DNA of 64,000 bases from Methylobacterium mesophilicum SR1.6/6 (GTDB taxonomy: Bacteria; Pseudomonadota; Alphaproteobacteria; Rhizobiales; Beijerinckiaceae): positions 5,723,447 through 5,787,446 of the forward strand of contig NZ_CP043538.1 of the NCBI RefSeq assembly GCF_000364445.2. Direction: 5' to 3'. The first letter of the stretch is position 1, and the number at the start of each line of letters is the position of its first letter. Below, one piece after another: positions 44,106 through 52,518 of the stretch. The position numbers and the translations under genes are program-made. Under the pieces are notes generated by a model that made no database searches, was not told the DNA's origin, and saw only the letters and a program-made list of their open reading frames with translations.

Positions 44106-45037
44106 TGGCGAATCTCCATGGCAGCCCGGAGGCCGTCCGAGAACAGGTTGAAGGCGATCGAGACGATGAAGATGCAGACCCCCGGCAGCGCGGCGACGAC
44201 CGGGTTCACGTAGATCGCGGTGCGCAGGGTGTTGAGCATCAGGCCCCATTCGGGCTCCGGCGGGCGCACGCCGAGGCCGAGGAAGGAGAGGCCGGACGCC
44301 AGGATCATCGAGACCGAGATCAGGCTGGTCGCGTAGACGAAGATCGGCCCGACGACGTTGCCGAGCACCTGTACGCGCATGATCGTCAGGGCCGAGGCCC
44401 CCGAGAGCTTGGCGGCGTCGATGTAGTCGCGCTTGCGGATGCCGGTAGTGACGCTTTCGGCCACCCGGGCGATCTGGGGCACGAACACGCAGGTCAGCGA
44501 GACGATCGAGTTGAAGATGCCGGCGCCGAGCGCGCCGGACAGCGCGATCGCCAGCAGCACGGACGGGAAGGCGAAGAACACGTCGATGGTGCGCATCAGG
44601 ATCGTGTTGGTCCAGCCGCCGACATAGCCCGCCAGGATCCCGATGCCGGAGCCGATCACGAAGGCGATCAGCACCGGCGTGACGCCGATGAACAGCGACA
44701 GCCGCGAGCCCAGCATCAGCCGGCTGATCATGTCGCGCCCGAGCTCGTCCGAGCCCAGCCAGTAGGTGGCGTCGCCGACATGCTTGAGCCGGCGCAGCAT
44801 CGAGCCCTTGTAGGGATCCATCGGGGTGATCCAGGGCGACAGGATCGCGATCAGCACGACGATCAGGATCACGGCGCCCGCGCTCATCGCGACGGGATCG
44901 CGCACGAGGCGGTGGCCGACATGGCCCCAGAAGCCACGCGACGGGACGAAGGCGGCCTCGGGACCGTGGGCGACGTCCTCGGCGGCAAGCACGCCACCGT
45001 CGAGGGCGATGGACGCGGCGGTGACGGGAGCGGTCAT
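44102..45037 (-). CDS. Dipeptide/opine ABC transporter permease (DppC type)
   Basis: Inner-membrane permease of 311 residues with an N-terminal cytoplasmic stretch and six TM segments. The ordered motifs are HWLGSDELGRDMISR-like (YWLGSDELGRDMISRLMLGS) and the EAA loop DYIDAAKLSGASALTIMRVQ. ATG 45037 has GGAGG six bases upstream; a TTG at 45049 does not. It pairs with the DppB-type permease 13 bases upstream. Confidence 0.93.
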   Translation of the reverse strand: MTAPVTAASIALDGGVLAAEDVAHGPEAAFVPSRGFWGHVGHRLVRDPVAMSAGAVILIVVLIAILSPWITPMDPYKGSMLRRLKHVGDATYWLGSDELGRDMISRLMLGSRLSLFIGVTPVLIAFVIGSGIGILAGYVGGWTNTILMRTIDVFFAFPSVLLAIALSGALGAGIFNSIVSLTCVFVPQIARVAESVTTGIRKRDYIDAAKLSGASALTIMRVQVLGNVVGPIFVYATSLISVSMILASGLSFLGLGVRPPEPEWGLMLNTLRTAIYVNPVVAALPGVCIFIVSIAFNLFSDGLRAAMEIRQ

Positions 45038-45050
45038 GGTCGCCTCCAAG

Positions 45051-46004
45051 TCAGACGCGCTCGATGCGCGGATCGAGGGCGGTCTGCATCACATCCACCA
45101 GCAGGTTGAGGAGCACGAAGAACATCGCCAGCACGAGGATCGAGCCCTGCAGGAGGGGCAGGTCGCGCTGGAAGATCGCGGCGTTGAGGAGGAAGCCCGT
45201 GCCCGGCCACGCGAACACGGTCTCGACCAGGATCGAGCCGCCCAGCAGGTAGCCGAGCTGCAGGCCCATGATGGCGAGCGCCGTCGGGGCGGCGTTGCGC
45301 ACCACGTGCCGGAACACGCCGCGCTCGTCCATGCCCTTGGCGCGCAGGGCCTCGACGAAGTCCTGGGACAGGATGTCGGCCACCAGCGCCCGGACCGTGC
45401 GGGCGATGATGCCCATCGGGATCACCGACATCGTCACCGCCGGCAGGATCAGATAGCGCAGGTGGTCGAAGTCCGGCCGCCAGTTGCCGGAGCCGTCGGG
45501 TCCGGCGCCCGTGGGCGGCAGCCAGCCCAGCGTCGCCGAGAACACGATCACCAGCACCATGCCGAGCCAGTAATGCGGCACGCTCACGCCGAAGACCGAG
45601 AGCGCGGACGCTGACCGGTCGGCCAGCGAGTTGCGGTGGTAGCCCGCCACGAAACCGAACAGGGTTCCGAAGGTGAAGCCGATCACGGTCGCCACCGAGG
45701 CGAGGATCAGGGAGTTGACGACGGCGCGGCTGACCTCGCCGAGCACCGGCCGCCCGGTGGCGATCGAGACGCCGAGATCCCCGTGCAGCACGTGCCAGAG
45801 CCAGATCAGGTACTGGACCGGCAGCGGCTTATCGAAGCCGTAGGCGGCCCGCATCTCGTCGATGGTGGCCTGCGTGGCGTCGGCCGGCAGGACCGCGCTG
45901 AGGGGATCGCCCGGCGCGAGGTGGACGAGGAGGAAGCAGACGACGCTGACCCCGAACGCCACGGGGGTCGCGTAGATCAATCGCTTGAGGGTGTAGAGGA
46001 GCAT
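45051..46004 (-). CDS. Dipeptide/opine ABC transporter permease (DppB type)
   Basis: Permease of 317 residues with six TM segments. It opens MLLYTLKRLIYATPVAFGVS, the normal DppB N-terminus, and contains the EAA loop DFVEALRAKGMDERGVFRHV and the TM end LGGSILVETVFAWPGTGFLL. An ATG six codons upstream (46022) is possible but has no better ribosome site. It follows the binding-protein gene after 75 bases that contain GGGGAGGAG. Confidence 0.92.
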   Translation of the reverse strand: MLLYTLKRLIYATPVAFGVSVVCFLLVHLAPGDPLSAVLPADATQATIDEMRAAYGFDKPLPVQYLIWLWHVLHGDLGVSIATGRPVLGEVSRAVVNSLILASVATVIGFTFGTLFGFVAGYHRNSLADRSASALSVFGVSVPHYWLGMVLVIVFSATLGWLPPTGAGPDGSGNWRPDFDHLRYLILPAVTMSVIPMGIIARTVRALVADILSQDFVEALRAKGMDERGVFRHVVRNAAPTALAIMGLQLGYLLGGSILVETVFAWPGTGFLLNAAIFQRDLPLLQGSILVLAMFFVLLNLLVDVMQTALDPRIERV

Positions 46005-46079
46005 TCGAGGGCCTGTTGTCATGCACAGCCGAGGCTATTCTCCTCCCCACAAGGAGGAGGAGAGAGGTGTCCCGTTCCG

Positions 46080-47702
46080 CTACCGTCCCGCCGTGGCCAT
46101 CGTAATCTTCGAGAAGTCCTGGAACCAGTTCTGCGCCTGGACGAAGCCCTTCACCTTCGGGCTCATCGCCCGCGGGTTCACGTCGTGCGTGATCTTGATG
46201 AACAGCGCGTCATCAACGTACTTCTCGTGGACCTTCTCCAGGACCTTCGTCTGCTCGGCCTTGTCGAAGGTGTTGCGGACCTGGTCGAACAGCTTGTCCA
46301 TGGCCGGGTCGCAGTAATAACCCCAGTTCGTGCCGTTCGGCGGCGCGAAATTGCACTGCAAGTGGCGAATGAAGCCCGTGAACGGGTCCTGAATGAAGTA
46401 GGAATAATTGATCGCCGAGATGCCACGGGAAAGGTCCGCCTTGGCCCCGGCGCGCCAGATGTTGATCAGCGTGTTCCACTCGACCACCTCGTAATCGACC
46501 TGGATGCCCACGTCGGCGAGGTTCTGCTGGACGAACTCGTTCATCGGCAACGGCTGCATCTGGCCCGAGCCCGAGGCCGAGATCGCGACCTTCAGCTTCA
46601 GCGGCTTGGCCGGGCTGTAGCCGGCCTCGGCCAGCAGCTTCTTGGCGGCCTCCGGGTCGTATTTCACGTCGAAGGTCGGGTGGCCGAACCACTGGTGGCC
46701 GGGCGGCATGAAGCCCTTGGCGGGGATCGCGAGGCCGCCGAGCAGTTCCTTCAGGCCCTCGCGGTCGATGGCGAGGTTGGCGGCCTTGCGCACCCGGATA
46801 TCGTTCCACGGAGATCCCTCGACCCGGGAGAGGTGCCACGTCCAGTTATGCGGGTAGGCGTTGGTGACGATCGTGAAGCCGGCGCCCTTGAGCGAGGCCA
46901 CGGCGTCCGGCGCCGGCGCCTCGATCCAGTCGACCTGACCGGAACGGAGCGCGGCCGTCCGGGCATTGGCTTCGGGCAGCGGGATCAGCACGAGCTTGTC
47001 GAGCTTCGGGATCCGGTCCTTGTCCCAGTACGCCTTGAAGGGCACCATCTCGGCGCGCTCGCGCGGGGCGAACAGGGTCAGCTTCCAAGGGCCAGTGCCC
47101 GAGGGTTGCTTGGCGAAGGCGTCCCAGGACTTGCCGAGCTTCTCCCACTGGGCCGGCGACGACATCATGATCCAGGCGATCTGGTAGGGCAGCGTCGCGT
47201 CGGGGGCCTTCGTGGTGATCTCGACGGTCAGCGGGTCGACGGCGCGGTAGCTCGCGACCGCCGGAATGCGCGTCTTGCCCTGTGCCGACTGCCGTGGATC
47301 GTATTGCGGCGCGTCGGCCTTCAGGAGCTTGTCGAGGTTCCAGACCACCGCGTCGGCCGTGAAGTCGGAGCCGTCGTGAAACTTTACCCCCGGCCGGAGC
47401 GTGAAGGTCCACTTCGTCTTGTCGGTGGCGTCGACGCCCCAGCTCGTGGCGAGGCCTGGGACGAGGTCGGAGGCGAGTTCGGCACTCGACAAGTCCCAAT
47501 TGATGAGCCCGTCGTAGACCGTGTAGCCCATGAACCGCATGCCCTCGCCGCCGTTGTCGGTCTGGCCGGTGGTCAGTGGGATGTCGGAGGCGGTCATGCC
47601 GATCCGCAGCGTTCCCTGCGCGAGGGCAGCGGCGCTCGCGGAGAGCGCCAGGGCGCCGGCAAGCGCCGCACGGGCGCCGATTTTTCTCAGACGGGAAAGC
47701 AT
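46080..47702 (-). CDS. ABC transporter substrate-binding protein, family 5 (peptide/opine)
   Basis: Periplasmic protein of 540 residues with a clear signal peptide (ALAGALALSASAAALAQG, cleaved at about 28). Family-5 landmarks include YDGLINWDLSSAELASDLVP, KFHDGSDFTADAVVWNLDKL and IRVRKAANLAIDREGLKELL. It is the receptor for the importer; ligand specificity cannot be read from the sequence. Its place directly after AtzG/AtzE/HpxZ suggests the amide substrate of those enzymes rather than a dipeptide. Confidence 0.93.
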   Translation of the reverse strand: MLSRLRKIGARAALAGALALSASAAALAQGTLRIGMTASDIPLTTGQTDNGGEGMRFMGYTVYDGLINWDLSSAELASDLVPGLATSWGVDATDKTKWTFTLRPGVKFHDGSDFTADAVVWNLDKLLKADAPQYDPRQSAQGKTRIPAVASYRAVDPLTVEITTKAPDATLPYQIAWIMMSSPAQWEKLGKSWDAFAKQPSGTGPWKLTLFAPRERAEMVPFKAYWDKDRIPKLDKLVLIPLPEANARTAALRSGQVDWIEAPAPDAVASLKGAGFTIVTNAYPHNWTWHLSRVEGSPWNDIRVRKAANLAIDREGLKELLGGLAIPAKGFMPPGHQWFGHPTFDVKYDPEAAKKLLAEAGYSPAKPLKLKVAISASGSGQMQPLPMNEFVQQNLADVGIQVDYEVVEWNTLINIWRAGAKADLSRGISAINYSYFIQDPFTGFIRHLQCNFAPPNGTNWGYYCDPAMDKLFDQVRNTFDKAEQTKVLEKVHEKYVDDALFIKITHDVNPRAMSPKVKGFVQAQNWFQDFSKITMATAGR

Positions 47703-47810
47703 CTTGGGTTGGGTACTCGCGTTGGTCCGCGCCTACAGGCACGGAATACGCTCGACCGTATGCAAGCTCGCGGCCACACGCCCCGCCGTGGGGGCGCAGG
47801 CCGGTTGTCC

Positions 47811-48194
47811 CTACGCGGCGTCGATCAGGCTCACATGGGCCGCGACCACCCGCCAGCCCTCCGGGAAGCGCACCCAGGTCTGGCTCTGGCGGCCGATCTT
47901 GCCGGGGCCGCTGGCCCGGGTGAACAGCGTCATGGCGGTGGCGAAGTCGCGCCCGTAGGCGGTGATCTGCGTCTGCGCCAGCGTCCGCTCCAGACCCACC
48001 GGGGAGCGCGCCCGGCGGAAGGCGCGGATCGCGTCCATGCCGTAGAGGTTCTCGCCGATGCCGTACCGGATGGTCAGCGGATCGTCCCGGAACAGCGCCT
48101 CCAGGGTCGGCACGTCGTTCGTGGTCAGGGCAATCTCGTAGGCCCGGAACGCGGCCTCCACCTCGGCTTTCACGGCGGGATCGTCGATGATCAT
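47811..48194 (-). CDS. hpxZ: HpxZ-family NTF2-like protein
   Basis: A 127-residue SnoaL/NTF2-like protein (DUF3225). MIIDDPAVKAEVEAAFRAYE and LTIRYGIGENLYGMDAIRAF are diagnostic of HpxZ, named from the Klebsiella oxalurate-catabolism cluster where its exact role is unknown. Its start overlaps the amidase stop (TGATG). In this operon it probably assists the amidase or processes its product. Confidence 0.88.
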   Translation of the reverse strand: MIIDDPAVKAEVEAAFRAYEIALTTNDVPTLEALFRDDPLTIRYGIGENLYGMDAIRAFRRARSPVGLERTLAQTQITAYGRDFATAMTLFTRASGPGKIGRQSQTWVRFPEGWRVVAAHVSLIDAA

Positions 48195-49585
48195 CAGGCA
48201 AGCTCCGCGACCGGCGCCGCGCAGACGCCGGTCCGTTCGAGATGGCGCGCCACCCGCAGCGCAATTTCCTCGCGCCAGGGGGCGGCGATGACCTGTACGC
48301 CCAGCGGCAATCCGTCGTCGAGCCAGACCGGCGCGGCGGCCACGGGCAGGCCGATGAACGAGATCGGCTGCGTGAACACGCCGATATTGGGCCGCACCGG
48401 CAGGCTCACACCGTCGAGGACAAAGTGCGTCTGGCCACCCTTCGGCGCCCGGCAAGGCGTGGCCGGGGCCAGGATGACGTCGACGGAGTCGAACAGCTCA
48501 AGCACCCGCGCCCGGTACCAGCGGCGGAACCGCTGCGCCCGTTCCACATGCGCCGCCGGAAGCATCGCCCCGGCGATCAGGCGGTCCCGCACCGCTGGGT
48601 CGAAATCCTTCGGCCGCGCGCGCAGGCGGTCGAGATGGAGAGTGGCGCCCTCCGCCGCGGTGATCAGGTAGGCGGCGGCGCGGGCACGCTGCGCCTCCGG
48701 CAACATGACGGTGCTTCGCGCCCCCAGCGCTTCGGCCGCGCGCGCAACCGCTGCGAAGACCTCCGGGTCGCCGCCGCGGGCGAAGTAGTCGCCCGCCACC
48801 GCGATCCGCAGGCCGTCGATCCCCGTTTCGAGCGCCGGTGTGACGGGGTCCGGCGGCCGGGTCGTCGCCACCGGGTCGTCCGGATCGGGTCCCTGCAGGG
48901 CATCGTAGGCGAGCGCCAGATCTGTGACGCTCCGGGCCAGGGGGCCGAGATGGTCGAGGCTTCCGACGAAGGGGAAGCTGCCCGCACGGCTCAGACGTCC
49001 GTAGGTCGGCTTCAGTCCGAAGCATCCGCAGAAGGCGGCCGGCACGCGGATCGAGCCGTTGGTGTCCGAGCCGAGCGTCAGCGGCACCAGTCCAGCGGCG
49101 ATGGCCGCGGCGGAGCCGCTGGAGGAGCCTCCGGTCATGTGACCGAGAGCGTGCGGATTGCGGGCGTCGCCGTCGTGGACATTCTCGCCGGTGAAGTCAT
49201 AGGCGTACTCGCCCATGTTGAGGCCGCCGACCAGGATCGCACCCGCCGCCTCCAGACGCCGGATCAGCGCGCCGTCCCGTTCGGCCGCCGGCCGATCCCG
49301 GTTGATCTTCGCGCCGGCGCGGGTGGGCAGGCCCGCGATGTCGATCAGGTTCTTCACCGCGAAGGGCACGCCGGCGAGCGGACCGATCCGGACGCCCTCG
49401 CGGATGGCGGCGTCGAGACGGTCAGCCCGCGCGAGCGCGCGCTCGGCGAGCACGTCGGTGAACGCGTTCACGCGACCGTCGATCCGTCGGATCCGTTCGA
49501 GGGCGTCCAGAACGACGGTTCGGGCGCTGGCACGTCCCTCCGCGACCGCCGCAGCGATCGACGCGGCATCGAGAGGCGCACTCAC
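48194..49585 (-). CDS. AtzE-family amidohydrolase (amidase signature)
   Basis: Amidase-signature enzyme of 463 residues with an intact Ser-cisSer-Lys triad: Lys78 (FAVKNLIDIAG), Ser154 (GGSSSGSAA) and nucleophile Ser178 (GSDTNGSIRVPAAFCGCFGL, quoted in part). AtzE of Pseudomonas ADP hydrolyses 1-carboxybiuret and needs the small subunit AtzG; an AtzG-like gene overlaps this one by four bases upstream. No cyanuric-acid hydrolase (AtzD) or allophanate hydrolase (AtzF) is present, so the substrate here is probably another carbamoyl or ureido compound such as oxalurate (inference). Confidence 0.9.
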   Translation of the reverse strand: MSAPLDAASIAAAVAEGRASARTVVLDALERIRRIDGRVNAFTDVLAERALARADRLDAAIREGVRIGPLAGVPFAVKNLIDIAGLPTRAGAKINRDRPAAERDGALIRRLEAAGAILVGGLNMGEYAYDFTGENVHDGDARNPHALGHMTGGSSSGSAAAIAAGLVPLTLGSDTNGSIRVPAAFCGCFGLKPTYGRLSRAGSFPFVGSLDHLGPLARSVTDLALAYDALQGPDPDDPVATTRPPDPVTPALETGIDGLRIAVAGDYFARGGDPEVFAAVARAAEALGARSTVMLPEAQRARAAAYLITAAEGATLHLDRLRARPKDFDPAVRDRLIAGAMLPAAHVERAQRFRRWYRARVLELFDSVDVILAPATPCRAPKGGQTHFVLDGVSLPVRPNIGVFTQPISFIGLPVAAAPVWLDDGLPLGVQVIAAPWREEIALRVARHLERTGVCAAPVAELA

Positions 49586-49773
49586 GCTTCGAATCTCGGC
49601 GCGGCATCGAGTTCGTCGGGAAGCGGAAACCCGCTCACCAACTCAGCAGCCGCGGCCAAGACGCGCAGGTTCGCCGCGATCGTCGGGACCCAGGCCGGAT
49701 CAAGCTCCAGCGCCAGCAGGGCCGACGCCGCGGCCGCGTACGCTTCGGGATCGAAGGATGAGGTCTCTGGCAT
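49582..49773 (-). CDS. AtzG-like small subunit (DUF4089)
   Basis: A 63-residue helical protein with the DUF4089 pattern DPEAYAAAASALLALELDPA followed by VPTIAANLRVLAAAAELVSG and FPLPDELDAAP. AtzG wraps AtzE and is needed for its stability and for the transamidosome-like assembly. ATG 49773 has GAGAG six bases upstream; the adjacent GTG at 49776 is an alternative. It overlaps the amidase gene (ATGA) and is the first gene of the series. Confidence 0.85.
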   Translation of the reverse strand: MPETSSFDPEAYAAAASALLALELDPAWVPTIAANLRVLAAAAELVSGFPLPDELDAAPRFEA

Positions 49774-50881
49774 CACGATCTCTCAGCCGCCAAGCTTGTG
49801 GATGGGCATCGAAGCCGAAGCAGGGCCCATGCCGCCTGCCTTATGGATGCCTCGCGTCAAACACTGTCGCACGTTCCATCTCGAAGCGACGCGCGATCCT
49901 CCGGTCCGCGCCGCAGATCTCCATCCATCGTGTTGCGTCACCCTGTCGACGCGACACCGCAGTGCGGAGCTCCGATCCACATCCCCGATGCTCCGAGCAG
50001 GGGCATCGACGGCGCTCGGGTCCGGTCTCATCTCCGGTCTTCTGAGGAGACGGCGTGAAATGCCCGGTTAGCTCGGCAGTCGTGGGCGAAGGCACGTCTG
50101 GCGCATCTCTCAGGAGCCCGTGTCAAAACTGCCCATCGAAGAAGCACAGTGTGGCCGAGCCAGGAGCGCAGACGGGCGCGCGCCGCGTCTGCCTATTCGC
50201 TGTGCAATTTCGACCCGTGCGGTGACGCTAGGCGGTACCATCCCGCTTTGATGACGCCGGACGGAGCGATGCCGCGAAGGCGGCGTCCATAAACGGCGCG
50301 CGCCCGAGGTGGCCCAAGCAAGCCAATGAGAAAAATGCAGGTCTGCATTGTCGAATGCGAAGAGCCGGCCGATGAAGATCAGTGCGTCAAACACGGAAGA
50401 CGGCATCGACACTAGCCCGAACAGGGCTGATCCGGCATCTTCCTACTTCTTCCTGCCCTGCGCCGCCGCGTCGACCTTGCCCCAGTCGCGGGGGCGCCCT
50501 ATCTCCAGTGCGGTCGCGAGCCGGATCTCCACGCGCCACTCTTTGAGCGTTTGAACTCGTGTGCGACCGTCGGCTTGCGGTTTTTCGGCATCGGTCGATG
50601 AAACTCTTACAGAGATGATGACGTTTGTCGCCGCGTCGGCAGTCTGCGCCTCAGGCGGCGATTGCATATGGGATGGAGCTCTGGTTAAGGGCTTTCCGAA
50701 ATTACAGACGTGGTCCGACCCGAGCGCTCCGGCGCAGGCCGAGCGCTCGGGTCGGACCATCGGCAGCGCCGATGGATCGGTGCGGTTCCGAGGCACAGGG
50801 GACGGCTTCGGAACCGCGCGTTGATCGAAACAGACGGGTGTCCCCCCGAAACGCTTCACGCTTGCAACTGAGAAAGGTCAG
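49774..50881. other. Gene-poor 1.1-kb region
   Basis: No convincing gene is seen on either strand; open frames are short, Arg/Pro-rich and lack ribosome sites. The left end must hold the promoter of the AtzG operon, and the right end that of the DUF6481 gene at 50882. The most notable content is the long hairpin at 50711-50759. Base composition is slightly lower in GC than the flanks, and parts may be decayed DNA. Confidence 0.5.
50711..50759. repeat. Perfect 19-bp inverted repeat with 11-base loop
   Basis: TGGTCCGACCCGAGCGCTC (50711-50729) and its exact complement (50741-50759) flank an 11-base loop. There is no T-run on either side, so it is not a typical intrinsic terminator. It lies in a gene-poor region 120 bases upstream of the DUF6481 gene. 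Possible roles are a repeated palindromic element, a regulator site or an RNA hairpin. Confidence 0.8.
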
Positions 50882-51259
50882 ATGAGCGCATTCGACTACA
50901 GGAATTTCGACGACCGACGCCAGAACTCACAGAATGCCAAGGCCGCATTGTTGGCCAAGTTCAAGGCCCGACCGCCGGCGGACGATCCGGAGGTGATCGC
51001 CAAGGCCAAGGCTCGCGCCGACGTTGCCAAGGCACGCGAGGAGCGTACCCGTGAACGCGAGGCTGCGCGGATCGCTGGCGAGCGCAAGGCTGCGGAGGAG
51101 AAGCGCCAGCGGGAAGAGGCCGAACTCGCCGCGCAGATCGCCCGGGAAGCCGCCGAACTCGCGGCGGCGCAGGAGCGCAAGTCCGCCGAGCTCGTCGCCA
51201 AGAAGGCCCAGCGCGACGCGCGCTACGCCGCCCGAAAGGCGAAGGCCAACAAGCGCTGA
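50882..51259 (+). CDS. DUF6481 family protein
   Basis: A 125-residue, highly charged helical protein: FDYRNFDDRRQNSQNAKAAL at the start, then a long Ala/Arg/Glu/Lys coiled-coil (about 45-125). The first 35 residues are the family hallmark. AAAGG precedes the ATG. Such proteins are widespread in Rhizobiales, often near cold-shock genes; role unknown. A strong intrinsic terminator follows, so it is monocistronic. Confidence 0.75.
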   Translation: MSAFDYRNFDDRRQNSQNAKAALLAKFKARPPADDPEVIAKAKARADVAKAREERTREREAARIAGERKAAEEKRQREEAELAAQIAREAAELAAAQERKSAELVAKKAQRDARYAARKAKANKR

Positions 51260-51289
51260 GCGCGAGCCGCGACACTTGAGTATCGATAG

Positions 51290-51315
51290 ACGCCCGCCCG
51301 CAAGGCGGGCGTTTT
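51290..51315 (+). terminator. Intrinsic terminator after the DUF6481 gene
   Basis: Stem CGCCCGCC (51291-51298) / GGCGGGCG (51304-51311), extended by an A-T pair, with loop CGCAA, then TTTT at 51312-51315. It begins about 30 bases after the stop codon. Confidence 0.85.
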
Positions 51316-51424
51316 CGTGTTTGGGCGTTTCACCGTGTCGGCAACCCGAATATGGCTTCCGGCGTTGACGGCCGCGGCGCAGGACAGACGGAAGACCCCT
51401 GCGCGGTCCGCTCACGAGGACGCG

Positions 51425-51706
51425 ATGCGCTTCCGATTCGCTCTGGCACTCATGCCCGCCGTGACATGGGCGAGTTTCAGCCTTGCTCAGGATTCCGCGA
51501 CCGTGACGGCCTGCGAGACACTGATCGCGGCGCGCCGGATCGACGCTGCGGCCGGTTCGGGGCAGCCGGCCGCTTCCGAAGCCGAGTGTCGCCGGATCCC
51601 GCGGAGCCAAGTCGGCACCGTGGAGCAGCGGGCTATGATCGGCGGAGCCCCGTACGAGTGCATGACCGTCGCGGGGGGCGGCCGATGCCGCTGGATCGTG
51701 CCCTGA
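51425..51706 (+). CDS. Exported hypothetical protein
   Basis: A 93-residue protein with a signal peptide (MRFRFALALMPAVTWASFSL, cleavage near LAQ at 22). The mature part has four Cys, two of them in a CETLIAARR/AECRRIP pair and two in YECMTVAGGGRC, which may form disulfides. GAGGA precedes ATG 51425. No family recognised. It is followed by a second small exported protein. Confidence 0.6.
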   Translation: MRFRFALALMPAVTWASFSLAQDSATVTACETLIAARRIDAAAGSGQPAASEAECRRIPRSQVGTVEQRAMIGGAPYECMTVAGGGRCRWIVP

Positions 51707-51815
51707 CACCGGCCCCGACGCCCGAATGACTGTGCAACCAGCAGTTTGACCAAGCTTCACCGGAAGCAAAGACGCGCTATGTCTGCAGTTCGATCAGCGG
51801 GGATCGCACTTCAGA

Positions 51816-52115
51816 ATGGCGCATATCGGGGCGAAGGCGAGAATCGCCGTATCGATAGTGTCCGGCTCGTTGATCGGTTTCGCGTTCGCTTCCGATCCCG
51901 TGCGGGCCGAGCCTCCGATACGAAGTCCAGAGGATGCGGCCTGCCGCCTGGAGGCCCGCGCCAAGGTCTTCTCGACGCCCAATCCGCACGGTCTGGAGCT
52001 GGAGCAGATCGGACGCCAGATCTATTTCGCCTGCATGAGCCGCCTGGGCCAAGCCAACACCCAGGCGGGGAAAAATCCGGGACGACGGCGCGGCCATCGT
52101 CATCGGCGGCGCTGA
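51816..52115 (+). CDS. Exported hypothetical protein
   Basis: A 99-residue protein with a signal-like start (ARIAVSIVSGSLIGFAFA, cleavage near VRA at about 31). The mature region has a PEDAACRLEARAK...ACMSRLG pattern with two Cys, then an extremely Arg/His-rich tail (PGRRRGHRHRRR) that may be nontranslated if the frame has an error. No clear ribosome site. Family unknown. Confidence 0.5.
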   Translation: MAHIGAKARIAVSIVSGSLIGFAFASDPVRAEPPIRSPEDAACRLEARAKVFSTPNPHGLELEQIGRQIYFACMSRLGQANTQAGKNPGRRRGHRHRRR

Positions 52116-52129
52116 GACGGGTGTCCGCG

Positions 52130-52336
52130 TCAGGCGTCGAGCGGTGCGCCGATGCGGGTCCGCAACTGAAGGCGAAGCGCTTCGTCGCCACCCTCGGCCT
52201 CCAGCGCCGACATCAAGCGCAGGAGCTGGCTGAGCGGGGTCGTCCGGCTGCCGATCGCTTCGGCGATCTGGTCCGACAGGGATTTGACGTCCGGGATGAA
52301 GCGCGGTGCCGGGCCGGCTTGGTGGGTCTGGGGCAT
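52130..52336 (-). CDS. Hypothetical small helical protein
   Basis: A 68-residue frame predicted to be mostly helical (FIPDVKSLSDQIAEAIGSRT, LSQLLRLMSALEAEGGDEAL). Composition is protein-like and less Arg-biased than competing frames, but there is no ribosome site or known family. It is convergent with the exported protein to the left. Confidence 0.45.
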   Translation of the reverse strand: MPQTHQAGPAPRFIPDVKSLSDQIAEAIGSRTTPLSQLLRLMSALEAEGGDEALRLQLRTRIGAPLDA

Positions 52337-52518
52337 ACGAGGCGCGCGTCCTTCGAAGAGATCCAGATTGGCGGCCGGCTCGCTACGCCTTTCAATCGTG
52401 CTGCACCAGCCCCTTTCTCGAATTTACGTAGCCGGCATCCAGACGAGTCACCGCGCTGCAACAGACGGGCGGAAACCTGTGGATCGTGGCGTGGGGCGCG
52501 CGACCGTGACGTCCCCTC

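Noticed and set aside
43050..44249. Longer start for the DppF-type ATPase at 44249
   Set aside because: The extra 48 residues are the antisense-like out-of-frame reading of the permease gene end; GTG 44105 overlapping its stop is the natural start.
45636..48671. Plus-strand frame of 1011 codons opposite the ABC transporter and amidase genes
   Set aside because: Rich in Arg, His and Asp and without domains; the opposite strand encodes clear transporter proteins.
50443..50859. Minus-strand 138-codon frame across the long hairpin
   Set aside because: No ribosome site, no family and it contains the palindrome; coding would be coincidental.
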